A stretch of DNA of 64,000 nucleotides from Dryomyza anilis (GCA_951804985.1 OX638134.1:7262790-7326789); one strand, 5' to 3'; positions 47,811 through 59,735 are shown, counted from the stretch's first letter. Numbers and translations: made by a program. The notes: generated by a model from the sequence alone, not told the origin.

Positions 47811-47813
47811 TAA

Positions 47814-48110
47814 GAATTAAAATTTTCAATAAAAACCAAATTTTTTCATTTCAAATTTAATTTTTCACTAAAATTTTAATTTTACAGTCGAAATTAAATT
47901 TTTTGAAAAAATTAAAATTTTCACTTAAAATTCAATTTTGCATTAAAAAATTCTATTTTAACTAAAAATTCTATTTTTAACTAAATATTAAATATTTGAC
48001 TCAAAATTGATTTTTCACTAAATATTAAATTTATACTAAAAATTCAAATTATCACTAAAAATTCAATTTTTGACTAAAAATTAAATTTTCTACTCAAAAA
48101 TTAAAATTGA
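47814..48110 (-). repeat. Satellite A inverted array, degenerate right part
   Basis: Diverged continuation of the satellite after the MITE insertion (ACTAAAAATTCTATTTTTA, ACTAAATATTAAATATTTG), fading out by about 48110. Confidence 0.75.
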
Positions 48111-49080
48111 ATTTTCATATAATTTGCAATACTAAATTGTCACTCAAAGTTAAAAATTACATCGCATAAAATGCGTTTATCTAAAAATCAAAAATAATGT
48201 ATTTCTGTCATTTTATTACTTCTCAAATAGCAACGTTTTGCAACACTGTCTATTGCATTACAGTGCTTTTTATTCAATATCTAATTCTATTAACTGCGAC
48301 TGCGTTGCCACATTTCCTGCTGTTTTTTTTGTTTGTCTGTCCTGTTAGTTCTTTGTATTGGTAGCGGTGACTACTTCAGTATCTGTGTCTCTTACTTACT
48401 CTATTGCTTTAATAAAGATTCATGCGTTTTATAAATATTTCTTCTTGTTGTTATTGTAATCGAACGACTAAAGGCTCGTTCGGCGTCATCCACGCTGCTG
48501 CGTTGATTTGTTGTCGTTTCATTTTTATTTTTTTTTTTATATTTTTATTTGTCTCCATTTTTGCGTTCATTGCCCGGCAATTTTTTCGAGTTTGTTGTCT
48601 TGCGATTTGTTTGTGCTGTTGTTTTTGTGTTATATTCTTAGTCTTTTTGTTGTTGAAATTATTTTATTGTTGTTGTCGTCGTCGTGCTTTTTGGTTCATT
48701 AATTTATTTTTTTTTTTATTATTTGTTTTACGCGCTCGTGTTATATTTCTTCTTATCAATTTTTATTTATTTTTTTGAGCGCGCATTTTGCAGCATTTTT
48801 ATGCATATAATTAAATGTTATATTTTTGCAATTTATTTTTTGTATTTTTACAATGTGCATTTGTGGCAGCTTTTTTAGAGCCTTTTTTTCATTGAAACTC
48901 GATTCGCACTATCTTTGGTTTTATAAATATTTTTATAATTTCCTTTTTTATTTTTTATTTATTTATTTTATTTTTGTATATTATTTGTTTTTGTTTTTAT
49001 TTTTTTTTATTTATTTTTTTTAATGTATTTTCAAAATCAAAATCACATAAAAACGAAGCAAATTTAAAGAATTAAAAAAA
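48111..49080. other. Non-coding: complex patch then T-rich tract
   Basis: 48215-48500 has moderate complexity (AACTGCGACTGCGTTGCC, CGTTCGGCGTCATCCACGC). 48510-49020 is T-rich and gives F/C/L-rich open frames that I do not consider genes. Confidence 0.4.
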
Positions 49081-49690
49081 GGTAAAAAAAAACAAAATAA
49101 TAAATAAACAAATAAAATAAAAAAAATATATAAATAAAATAAAAAAATATATAAATAAAATAAAAAAAATATATAAATAAAATAAAAAAATATATAAATA
49201 AAATAAAAAATATATAAATAAAATAAAAAAAATATATAAATAAAATAAAAGAAATATTAAATAAAATAAAAAAAAATATATAAATAAAATAAAAAAAATA
49301 TAAAAATAAAATAAAAAAAATAAAAAAGTATAAAAATATAAAAAAAAAATTAAATAAAAAAAAATAAAAAAAAAATTAAATAAAAAAAAATAAAAAAAAA
49401 TAAAATAAAAAGAAAAAATAAAAATAAAATAAATAAAGAAATATTATTTATTTATATATATTTTTTTATTTCTTTTTTTTATTTTTTTATATTTTTTTTT
49501 TATATTTTTCTTATTTATAAATTATATAAATTAAAAACAAATAATTAAATAAATAGCAAAATAAATTAAAAACAAATAATTAAATAAATAAGTAAAAAAT
49601 AAAAATAAAAAAAAAAATTAAAAAAAATAAATAAATAAAAAAAAAATTATAAATCAAAAAATAAATAAATAGTAAAATAAATATAAAACA
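49081..49690. repeat. A-rich low-complexity, TATATAAATAAAATAAAAAA units
   Basis: Repeats of an AATATATAAATAAAATAAAA unit (about 21-23 bp with variable A runs) at about 49120-49300, then irregular A-rich sequence with a short T-rich inversion at 49450-49510. Confidence 0.85.
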
Positions 49691-49963
49691 ATTAAAAAAA
49701 AAATAATAAATAAAAAAATAATAAATAAAAAAATAATAAATAAAAAAATAATAAATAAAAAAATAATAAATAAAAAAATAATAAATAAAAAAATAATAAA
49801 TAAAAAAATAATAAATAAAAAAATAATAAATAAAAAAATAATAAATAAAAAAATAATAAATAATATATAAAAATAAATAAAAAAATAATAAATAATATAT
49901 AAAAATAAATAAAAAATAATAAATAAAAAAATAATAAATAAAAAAATAATAAATAATATATAA
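49691..49963. repeat. 15-bp minisatellite AATAATAAATAAAAA
   Basis: A 15-bp unit repeats almost perfectly from about 49705 to 49860, then mixes with AATAATATATAAAAATAAAT units. It gives a minus-strand frame with a FIYYF periodicity that is purely compositional. The array is the insertion site of the SINE that follows. Confidence 0.9.
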
Positions 49964-50270
49964 TAATAATAGTTTGGCGCTACAGTCCTGTATAGAACTT
50001 CGGCCGAGCTCTCTCACCATTTTGAGTTGTGCGTGTTATATTTGTACTCAAAGTGGTGGGACCTACAGTTTATTGCCGAATCCGAACGGCGGGTGAGAGC
50101 TTTTCATAGGCAATGGTTTTACTCTCGTAGGTTTGCCATTTACTGACGAGAGGTAGCGCGGTATAGAAAAATGTTTCTATGAACAGATGTTGTTAGCCCC
50201 AGTCCAGGCATGAACCGGGGACCTTTCTACTCGCAGTCCAACGCACTAACCACTGAGCTACCGCGGCTAC
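49964..50270 (-). mobile_element. tRNA-derived SINE, 307 bp, 15-bp TSD
   Basis: Read on the minus strand it starts at 50270 with a tRNA-like head containing an RNA polymerase III A box (TAGCTCAGTGG, complement of about 50251-50261) and a B box (GGTTCATGCC, complement of 50207-50216). A tRNA-unrelated body follows, then a 3' end GTAGCGCCAAACTATTATTA. It is flanked by an exact 15-bp repeat, ATAAATAATATATAA, at 49949-49963 and 50271-50285, the expected target-site duplication. The flanks rejoin to the local A-rich repeat. The body is sharply GC-richer than its surroundings. The (TTA) tail suggests mobilisation by a LINE with a similar tail (inference). Confidence 0.9.
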
Positions 50271-50285
50271 ATAAATAATATATAA

Positions 50286-50665
50286 AAATAAATAAATAAA
50301 AAAATAATAAAAAAATAAAAAAAATAAAAAAAAAAAATAAATAAATAAAAAAAATAAATAAAAAATAAAAAAATATAAAAAAAATAATAAATAAAAAAGT
50401 AATAAAAAAATAATTATAAATTAAAAAAAAAATAAAAAGTAATAAAGAAAAAAATAATTATAAATAAAAAAAATAAAAAAATTATAGAGAAAAAAAAATT
50501 ATAAATAAAAAAAAATATAAAGATAAATAAATAAATAAGAAATTAAAAAAAAAAAATTAAAAAATAAATAAGAAATTATAAAAAAAAAAAAATTAAAAAA
50601 TAAATAATAAAAAAAAACAATAAATAAAAATAAATAGAATATAGACATAAAAAAAATAGTAAATA
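50286..50665. repeat. A-rich low-complexity tract
   Basis: Irregular AAATAAATAAAAAA, AATTATAAATAAAAAA and AAGAAATTATAAAA words. This is the continuation of the tract interrupted by the SINE. The open frames are compositional. Confidence 0.85.
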
Positions 50666-51715
50666 TAATCATTCTTATAAATTTTGGCATATTTATGCCA
50701 AGAACAACATAAACTTCAACCAAGTACAGCAGCCACGTTAGTCGTCGCAGTAACGAAGAAACTTCATCTTCTCTATGAAAAACATGTTAAATGTTGGAAA
50801 ATCTTGCAACAAGAAAATTGCGCGCGCGCCATAAAATGCAAAATTTATAAATACAGACAAATAACCAGACAGACATAAACGAAACACAAACACATATACA
50901 AAACCCATACAAAGAAAGAAAAAAAGCAACAGCAGCCGGAGGAATGACTGACGAAATGGCTAGAGTAACAGCAACGACTAGGCAGTAATTGCTGCCGTTC
51001 AACGCAGCAGCAACATCAGCGACTGCTGTTGGGTTTAATGAACGCATTGCTGCTGCTGCAACTGCGAAGCGCAAAAATTCATTCGCCTCGCAGCAACAGT
51101 AACAACAACAACAAAACCATCTAAAGGCCTAACAGACGCACCCAACTTCCACCCCCTTTGCCAACAGCACAAGGCAGCTTAACAACAACAAAGAAACGAA
51201 TGAACGAACGAACGAACGAACGTCGAACCTGCACCGACATCGGCAAACAATTTTTAGCACAGCATAGAAAATGCAATAACAAAAACAGCATTAACAACGA
51301 GTAGACGACGACTAGAGTCGATTCGAGTAGACTAAAGCAAAGTAAAGTCGTGGCATCGCACTCACTTAGTTGGCTGCCGAAGACTATGATCGTTGTTTCG
51401 CATGCCCGTCGCCTTTGTGCCACCCAACCCTACAACGCAAAGCTTCTGTTACTGCAGTGTTGCAGTTAGTCGTAGAGTCGTCGCTGCCTTGTCCGACAAA
51501 TACCGACACCAAACAACAGCGGCAGCAGTTTTTCTGCTGTATTAGTGCGTGGAGTTAACAACACACACAGACATATATAGAGAGAGGTAGTGACAGAGAG
51601 ACACACTTGCTGTGCAACGCACTTGACGCATTTGAGAGGCTTTTTTTACGTTGTTGTTAACGGCGCTGCATATGAGAGATTTTTGCATTAGAATGTTGCA
51701 AAACAGTGGAGCAAA
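50666..51715. other. GC-richer complex block, candidate promoter or enhancer
   Basis: About 1 kb of high-complexity DNA between two long A-rich tracts, with CAG/CAA-rich patches (50925-51120), GAACGAACGAACGAACGAAC near 51200, AGAGTCGATTCGAGTAGAC near 51314, and GA-rich words (AGAGAGAGGTAGTGACAGAG near 51580). Frames are open on both strands, for example 51370-51558 plus and 51121-51423 minus, but none shows a domain. The texture resembles promoter-proximal or 5' UTR DNA of fly genes. Strand and identity are undetermined. Confidence 0.4.
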
Positions 51716-53090
51716 ATCACGAATTTATAAAATATATTAGTAAAATTTAAAAAAAAATGAATATATTAAAAAATTAAAACTAAATAAATACAAAAAGTGA
51801 CAAAAAAATATAGAAATAAATTAAAAAAATATAATTAAATTTAAAAAATATAAATTAAACTAAAAAAAATATAATTAAATTAAAAAAATAAAATTAAATT
51901 AAAAAAAAAATTAAATTTACAAAAAAAAAAAAAATATAAAAAAAGTAAAAAAAAAATGTAAATAAATTTTAAAAAAATAAAATAAAAAAAGATAAAAACT
52001 AAATGAATAAAAAAAATAAAATTGAAAACTAAACTAAATAAAAAGTTACAAAACAAAAAAGTAAAAAAACGAAAGATTTTAATTACTTGTTAATCTAAAT
52101 TCTTTATACGATTTTAACAACTGCTGCTTATGTTGTTTTTAATTTAAATCAGTGTCTACAGGTTGAGTTCAGATTGCGCTCGACTCTGAAAATATTCGGT
52201 ATATTTAAAAAACATTAAAAATAAAAAAAAACATTAAAAATAAAAAAAAACAATAAAAAAATAAAAATATCATTAAAAATAAAAAACAAACATTAAAAAT
52301 AAAAAAAACATTAAAAATAAAAAAAAAACATTAAAAATAAAAATAAAAACATTAAAAATAAAAAAAACATTAAAAAAATAAAAAATCATTAAAAATAAAA
52401 AAAAAAACATTAAAAATAAAAAAAAACATTAAAAATAAAAATAAAAACATCAAAAATAAAAAAAAACATTAAAAATAAAAAAACATTAAAAATAAAAATA
52501 AAAACATAAAAAAAACATTAAATAAAAAAACATTAAAAATAAATAATAAAATAAAAAAATAATAAAAAAACATTAAAAATAAATTTAAACAAAAAAAACA
52601 TTAAAAATAAAAAAAAACATTAAAAATAAAAAATAAAATAAAAAATAAAAAAAAACATTAAAAATAAAAAAAAAAAAAAATTAAAAATTAAAAATAAAAA
52701 ATAAAAAAAAACATTAAAAATAAAAAATAAAAAACATTAAAAATAAAAAATAAAAAACATTAAAAACTAAAAAAAAAAATTAAAAATAAAAAAACATTAA
52801 AAATAATAAAACCTAAAAATAAAAACAAACATTTAAAAAATCAAAAAAAAAAAACATTAAAAATAAAAAAAGAACATTAAAAAAGCATTAGAAATAAGAA
52901 AAAAATATAAAAAATAAAAATTAAAGAAACAAAAAAAAATAAAAACAAAAATACCTAGAAAAAAAAAACAAAACATTAAAATAAAATAAAAAAGAAAAAG
53001 ATAAAAAATAAATATAAAAACAATAAAAAAGATAAAAAAAAATAATAATTATAAAGACATAAATATTAATATTAAATTAAAATTTTTTTT
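51716..53090. repeat. A-rich tract with AACATTAAAAATAAAAAA minisatellite
   Basis: 51740-52080 is irregular A-rich DNA. 52200-52960 is a degenerate array of AACATTAAAAATAAAAAA units of 16-20 bp. A short complex break (GTTGAGTTCAGATTGCGCTC) lies near 52160. Non-coding. Confidence 0.85.
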
Positions 53091-53202
53091 GTGTAATAGA
53101 AAAGAAGACTTTCCGAATAAATGTATAAATACTTTACAATCAAAATCATATTAAATGAATCCCCATAACTTTAAAGAATTTCATTCTGCTTAATAATAAA
53201 TA

Positions 53203-53280
53203 ATAGTTTGGCACTACAGTCCTATAAGAACTTCGGCCGAGCTCTCTCATCACTTTGAGCTGAGCGTGTTATATTTGTAC
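53203..53280 (-). mobile_element. Truncated second copy of the tRNA-SINE (3' end)
   Basis: AATAGTTTGGCACTACAGTC, GAACTTCGGCCGAGCTCTCT and GCGTGTTATATTTGTAC match the 3' part of the SINE at 49964-50270 in the same orientation, with a few substitutions and a small deletion (CCTATAAGAAC against CCTGTATAGAAC). The tRNA head and most of the body are missing, so this is a 5'-truncated fragment. A TAATAATAAATAA tail adjoins at the left. Confidence 0.85.
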
Positions 53281-53845
53281 CAGAGCTCTCGATTTCATAC
53301 GAGTATTTTCATTAAATGTTAATAAATTTATAAATTTATGGACCATATAATTTTTTAACTTCGGATAAAAGTTTCAAACATTCTGATTTAGATCTATATT
53401 AGATCGAATATCAATAGCATTTCGATCGAAAGCGTACAGCTGTATTAAATGTTGCCTATTTTCAGCCGTCCTTAAGATACACCGATATTTTCCCTTTAAA
53501 ATTTGATAATCTGTACTTCCCACAAACATGTATGTTAAAATATGCCAGACAAAATACATTTTTTACAAATACCAATTTTCCCAAATCCTGCAAAAATCAA
53601 GTGTATAAAAAAAAAGTTTGTGTCACACGAGCATTTTTGTGCCACTGTGCGGCAAGGCTTAACGTAAACTGTCGCCGCATAGGTCGGGGACCGTCGAAAC
53701 GTTTGTATGCAATTTAGGGACTTGTGTGAGTGAATAAATGTGTGATGAGTCAAAAGCAACGCGAAGTACAAAGGGGGAAGCGAAAGCAAACCCTTTATAG
53801 GTGTGGAATATTTTGTGGAAAATCGAATGCAATAAAAAGAGTAAT
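53281..53845. other. Moderately complex non-coding block
   Basis: It includes a GC-richer patch at 53640-53710 (GCCACTGTGCGGCAAGGC, GTCGCCGCATAGGTCGGGG). Overlapping frames on both strands (53374-53789) have no recognisable domain. No gene is called. Confidence 0.35.
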
Positions 53846-54100
53846 AAAAAAAATATATTTATATAAAAAAAATTATATATAATATAAAAAATATAGAAAA
53901 AAATTAAAAATATTATTAATAAAATATAGAAAAAAAATTAAAAATATTATCAATAAAATATAGAAAAAAGAAATAAAATTAAAAATAATATAAAAAAAAT
54001 AATATAAAAAAAAATAATATAAAAAAAAATAATATAAAAAAAATAATATAAAAAAAATAATATAAAAAAAAAACAATATAAAAACAAATAATTTTTTTTT
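53846..54100. repeat. A-rich tract with AATAATATAAAAAAA units
   Basis: Units of AATAATATAAAAAAA (14-15 bp) repeat six or more times from about 53985 to 54075. To their left are two copies of ATATAGAAAAAAATTAAAAATATTAT, about 40 bp apart. Confidence 0.85.
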
Positions 54101-55140
54101 TTATTTAATTTTCATTGCTTGCTCGCCTAGTTCACGCCATGCATTTCTGCGGTTTCTTTAGTGGAAATTTTGTAATAGTTTTTTTCTAAATTTTTTCTCT
54201 AATTATTTTTTTTTTTTGCTTTCACAGATGTTGTTTCTGCATTTTCTTCCAAACAATGCATTTCAGCTGCTCGCGCGCTAAATAATCTTGGAATTTTTCT
54301 GTTATTTTTTTTCTTTTTGTTCCGCCACATTTGCAGTTTCAGTTGGCTGAGAAATAATCGTTGCTAGCACATTGGCCATAAGTCCGTCCATCCTTCCTTC
54401 CATCCGTCTTTCTATCCGCCAATTCACTGACTAACTGTCGGAATGCATGGTGCGTGTGTTAATGCAACAACTGCAAGAACAACAACCAGAATTAGAATTT
54501 ATGTCCAAAATGCAGTCATGATGATGAAGATGTATAGAGTGATAGACTGCGCGAGGAAAACCGGCTTAGTTAGATCTGATTGAATGACCAAGTGTGTCAG
54601 TTGGTACAGTAGAAAAAATTGGGGGGATTTGTTTTGGCAATAATTGGAAAAGGCTACTAGGATTTTGTATTTTGGTGCTTTAATTTTGTACCTTTGTAAA
54701 AATCTTAAAATTTTAAAATCTAAAAAAAATATTTTTTTTATAACCTTTTTTTCATTCTTACATTTTAACTTTTTTTAATTCAGACATTTTATCACAACTC
54801 CCAAATAAAAATATTAGCAATAGAAAATACTATATATTTAAATTCAATTGTTCTTGCAAAATATTGCTTTTCCAACAGAAAAAAAAAGATTGTTTTGTGA
54901 CGAAAAATCCATCATGTTGCATTCGAATTTTGTATATTCGCAACGTCGAATTGGCTGCCAATTAAATCGAATTTGCAACAAAAATTTATGGATATGTGCA
55001 AATTTTTTAAGGTTAACAACATTACAGATAAATTTCAGAATTTTGTTTGTTTTGTTGTTTACAGCGATGATATCGTGGGTGGCCTACTTTAAGTGCTGTG
55101 ATTTCTAATAACCAACAGATGCCATATATTAATACACAAC
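54101..55140. other. Complex non-coding block
   Basis: 54110-54620 is complex (TTCAGCTGCTCGCGCGCTAA, GTCCGTCCATCCTTCCTTCC, GCATGGTGCGTGTGTTAATG). The frame at 54848-55108 (86 codons) has mixed composition but no recognisable domain. A loose inverted pair GTTGCATTCGAATTT / AAATCGAATTTGCAAC lies at about 54917-54980. Candidate regulatory DNA only. Confidence 0.35.
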
Positions 55141-55945
55141 AATATCAATACAGTTTTAGTATTTTTAAATTGGTTTTATTTTTTTTTTGCATTTTCATTG
55201 CATTTTTTAATATTTGTATTTTAGTTCTTATTTTTTCTTAATAATTGTATACTATTGTATTTCATTTTTTTCTAATTTTTAATTGCTATTTTTTTTAAAT
55301 TTAGTTTTTTTTTTGTTTTTTTTTTTCTATTTTTTTTTTTGTTTTTTTTCTATTTTTTTTTGTTTTTTTATGTTTGTTTTTGAAATTTAATTTAGTTTTA
55401 TTATTTGTTTTTTTATTTTTGTATAATTTTTTATTTTATTTCCTTTTTCATATGTTTTTATTATTGTTTTTATATTTAATTGTATTGTATATTCTTTTAA
55501 TTATTTTGTTTTTATTTTTTTGTTTTTATTTTTCTGTTTTTATTTTTTGTTTTATTTTTTTTAAATTTTTTGTGTTTATTTTTAATTTTTTTGTTTTTAT
55601 TTTCAATCAAATATTTTTATTTTAATTTTTTTTAAGTTTTCTGTTTATATTTTCAATTATATTGTATATATGTTAATATGTTTTTTTTTGTTTGTTTGTT
55701 TGTTTTTAAAATTTAAATTAGTTTTATTTGTTTTTTTATTTTTGTATAATTTTTTTTATTTTATTTCCTTTTTCTTCTGTTTTTATATTTAATTGTATTG
55801 TATATTCTTTTAATTATTTTGTTTTTATTTTTTTTAGTTTTTTTTTTAATTTTTTTTTTGTTTTATTTTCAAAAATTTTGATTTTATTTATTTTTTCAAA
55901 TTGTTTTTTTTTATTAATTTTTTTGTTTGTTTGCTATTTTTAAAT
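55141..55945. repeat. T-rich tract with a ~325-bp internal duplication
   Basis: T-rich low complexity. The phrase GTATAATTTTTTATTTTATTTCC ... ATTTAATTGTATTGTATATTCTTTTAATTATTTTG at about 55410-55520 recurs at about 55745-55825. All frames here are F/L/I/Y strings and non-coding. Confidence 0.85.
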
Positions 55946-58195
55946 TTTTTATTAGAGTATTCATTTAATATTATCATTTTTAAATTATTTTGTTCTTAAT
56001 TTAGGTTTTAAAAATTATTTAGTTGTTAATTTCAATAATTTTAATTTTTCTGTTTTTATTTTCAATTATTTCGTATTTATTTTTACTAATTTTGTTTTTT
56101 TTTAATTTTATTTTTTTTATTTTTTTTTTAATTATTTTTTATTTCTATGTTTTTGCTTTTTAGTTTTTTTGTTTTTATTTGTTAATATTTTTCTACTATT
56201 TTTTTTTAATTATTTTGTTTTTATTTCCAATTATTTTACAAAAATTTGTGTTTTAAAATTTGTTTCTATTTTGGTTTTGTTTGTTATTTATAATTTTTTT
56301 TTTGACAATTATACATTTTTTTTTTTGTATTTGGCAAGTCAAATTTTATTTTTTTAATGGTTTTCTTTTATTTTTCAAATTATTCTTTCTTTTTTTTATT
56401 TTAATTTTTTTTTTTTTTTAATTATTTTTTATTTATTTAATTGTTCAAATTGTGTTTTATTTATTTAATTTTTCAAATTGTTTGTTATAGTTTTTAATTT
56501 TTTAAATTGTTTTTTATTTTTTCAATTGTTTTTTATTTATTTAATTTTTCAAATTGTGTTTTATTTTTTTAATTTCTCAAATTGTTTGTTATATTTTTTA
56601 ATTGTTTTTTTTTTTCAAATTGTTTTTTTATTTATTTAATTTTTCAAATTGTGTTTTATTTATTTTATTTTTTGAATGGTTTAGTATATTTTTAAGGTTT
56701 GAAATTGTTCTTTATTTTTGAAATATTTTTTTTTTTATTTTATTTTTGAAATTGCTTTATTTTTTATATTATTTATATTTTTGAAATTGTTTTTTTAATT
56801 TTTTTTTTGTAATTGTTTTTAATTTTTTTTTTGTAATTGTTTTTAATTTTTTTTTTTAATTGTTTTTAATTTTTTTTTTTTATTGTTTTTTTTTTATTAT
56901 TTTTTTATTTTTTGAAATTTTTTTTTATTATTTTTGGATTTTTTTTTTAATATTTTTGGATTTTTTTTTATTTAATTGTTTTTTTCGATAAATTTTTAAT
57001 ACTTTTATTATTAATTAATGTTTTTATTTTGATTTTTTCATATCCTTCTTTTTTTGCTATTTTTAAATTTTTTTATTAGAATATTCATTTAAAATTTTCA
57101 TTTTTAAATTATTTTGTTCTTAATTTAGGTTTTAAAAATTATTTAGTTGTTAATTTCAATAATTTTAATTTTTCTGTTTTTTTTTCAATTATTTCGTATT
57201 TATGTTTACTTATTTTGTTTTTTTTTTATTTTCTTTTTTTTTAATTTTTTTTTAATTATTTTTTATTTTTATGTTTTTGCTTTTTAGTTTTTTTGTTTTT
57301 ATTTGTTAATATTTTTCTACTATTTTTTTTTTAATTATTTTGTTTTTATTTCCAATTATTTTACAAACATTTGTATTTTAAAATTTGTTTCTATTTTGGT
57401 TTTGTTTGTTATTTATAATTTTTTTTTTGACAATTATACATTTTTTTTTGTATTTGGCAAGTCAAATTTTATTTTTTTAATGGTTTTCTTTTATTTTTCA
57501 AATTATTCTTTTATTTTTTTTTTTATTTTAATTTTTTTTTTATTTTTAAATTGTTTTTAAGTTTTTTAATTGTTCAAATTGTGTTTTATTTATTTAATTT
57601 TTTAAATTGTTTGTTATAGTTTTTAATTTTTTAAATTGTTTTTTATTTTTCAAATTGGTTTTTATTTTTTCAATGGTTTTTTATTTATTTAATTTTTCAA
57701 ATTGTGTTTTATTTTTTTAATTTCTCAAATTGTTTGTTATATTTTTTAATTGTTTTTTATTTTTCAAATTGTTTTTTTATTTATTTAATTTTTCAAATTG
57801 TGGTTTATTTATTTTATTTTTTGAATGGTTTAGTATATTTTTAAGGTTTGAAATTGTTCTTTATTTTTGAAATATTTTTTTTTTATTTTATTTTTGAAAT
57901 ATTTTTTTTTTATTTTATTTTTGAAATTGCTTTATTTTTATATTATTTATATTTTTGAAATTGTTTTTTTAATTTTTTTGTAATTGTTTATAATTTTTTT
58001 TTTGTAATTGTTTTTTTAATTGTTTTTTTTTTATTATTTTTTTATTTTTCGAAATTTTTTTTTATTATTTTTGGATTATTTTTTTAATATTTTTGGATTT
58101 TTTTTTATTTAATTGTTTTTTTCGATAACTTTTTAATACTTTTATTATTAATTAATGTTTTTATTTTGATTTTTTCATATCTTTCTTTTTTTTAT
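55946..58195. repeat. Tandem duplication of a ~1.13-kb T-rich unit
   Basis: Two consecutive copies, about 55946-57065 and 57066-58195. Matching landmarks: TTGTTCTTAATTTAGGTTTT (near 55990 and 57114), TTGGCAAGTCAAATTTTATT (near 56330 and 57455), TTTGAATGGTTTAGTATATT (near 56670 and 57820) and AATACTTTTATTATTAATTA (near 56998 and 58134). The copies are very similar, differing mostly in T-run length, which suggests a recent duplication. The parallel open frames near 56169 and 57303 are by-products. Confidence 0.85.
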
Positions 58196-58440
58196 AGCTT
58201 TATTATTATTTTTTTAACATTTTTAAAGTTTTTTTCTTTATTTATATTAATTTTATTGAATTTCAAATATTATTACTATTTTTCCATTTAATTTATTTAT
58301 TTTAATGTTTATTTTATGTATGTTTTTACTAACTATATTTTGTATAATTTTTTTATTATACAAATAAAATGGTTTTATTTTTTTTTTCTTTAATTTTATC
58401 TCTTAAATTTATCTATTTTTTGAAATTTTTGTTATTGCAA
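58196..58440. other. T-rich non-coding
   Basis: T-rich low-complexity DNA following the duplication, ending in an A run at 58438-58450. Nothing else is seen. Confidence 0.5.
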
Positions 58441-59735
58441 AAAAAAAAAAGTCGTGCTACTTAGCAGTTTGTTGCCTTCTCGTGTAACTCAATACCGGAC
58501 ATTGTCATAAATACTTGGCAACATTTGCAGTGCTTCGAAAGTATTGGAACGCCAAGCATTAGCGCTTTATTTTTCCACAAACCTCTTCTCAGAGTATTTC
58601 TTAGTTTTTATTTTTTATATTTTGCACGCATTTGACATGTTGTTCGTTATATTCTTTGCTTTTTGTACTTATTTATTTCATGCAATAGTCGTTGAACTGG
58701 TTTTCTAATGCCAGCCATAACCTCACACTATTTATGTTGTCTAAGTACCAACCATGTTAAGCAGTTCTTTGGCTCCAACTTCGTTGTTGTTGTTGTTTGG
58801 TTGTTGTTGCCTATAGCAGGCCTTATCATCGATATATAGTAACGCTGTTCTGCTCTGCTTTGCACAATTGGTGGCCCCCATAAGAGCCCCCATCATATAC
58901 GTCGTACTCGTCGTATATTCATCGTATTTGTCTCGTTTATTGCATTTACAATGTTGTGTCGTGTCTGCATTTGACGACACTCGACTGCAAATAAGCGATC
59001 GTCATTGTCGTCTGGTTGGTTGTTAGGTTGCTGCTGCTTTGTTGGTTTAGTTGGTCTCTTGACTTTTGGTTTATATATTTTTCCGATTACCACGTTGTAC
59101 ATTTAATATACACTTTGAAAACATAGAGGCATTTGTAAAAATCTGTCTATCAACCAGAGTCGATTAGTAGATTTAGATGTCAAATCGATTTGACTTTGCT
59201 CTCACTGTACGTCCTACATTATTTGAATCGTTTATCCGTTTTATTCTAACCGTTCTTCAATTTTGGTTTTTTTTGAGCCATTCACTCTTTTTTTAATACT
59301 TTTCCTTTCCATTCGAATCTAATTTATATCATTTTATATCGTTTTTCATCGATTTATTGTCGTTTTTTTTATTTTAACCATTTTTGTCTTTCTATTCCAT
59401 ACTTTGTTTTTCGTTTCTTCTTTTCTTTTTTCTCCATTCGTTTTGCCATTATTATATTTTTGTTCTACGATTTTCCTTCTATTCTAACCGTTTTACACTT
59501 CCGGTTCTTCTCTGTCTTTTTTTTTTGTTAGTCCCATACTTTCCGATTTATTCTAACGGGTCTTCTCTTTTAGTATTTTCCGAACTGTTCATCATTTATT
59601 GTTTGCGGTCTTCTCTTCATTCCTGATGCTGTTTTCGTTCTACTTTTTCCGTTCTTTACTAACGGCTCCAGTCTCTCGATTCGTCTTACCCGTTCATTTC
59701 TCTCGATTTTCCAGTCTACACTTTTCTTGGTACTC
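58441..59735. other. Complex non-coding block
   Basis: 58450-59110 is relatively complex (TCGTGCTACTTAGCAGTTTG, CAAGCATTAGCGC, GCCCCCATAAGAGCCCCCATC). Minus-strand frames across 58741-59102 are rich in N, Q and T from GTT/GTCGT triplets and show no domain. From about 59260 the DNA becomes T- and C-rich, grading into the next minisatellite. Confidence 0.4.

Noticed and set aside
49580..50020. 146-codon minus-strand frame with FIYYF repeats
   Set aside because: It is the 15-bp A-rich minisatellite read in frame, running into the 3' end of the SINE.
50190..50270. A tRNA gene on the minus strand
   Set aside because: A and B boxes are present, but the anticodon and acceptor arms do not pair convincingly and the unit continues into a 307-bp body with a target duplication. 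It is a SINE head, not a functional tRNA.
54848..55108. 86-codon plus-strand frame starting MFLQNIAFPTEKKRLF
   Set aside because: Mixed composition, but no recognisable family, no upstream leader texture and no supporting splice sites. Chance is adequate for this length in a 64-kb window.
58741..59102. Minus-strand frames rich in N, Q and T
   Set aside because: They derive from GTT and GTCGT triplets, with no domain or splice context.
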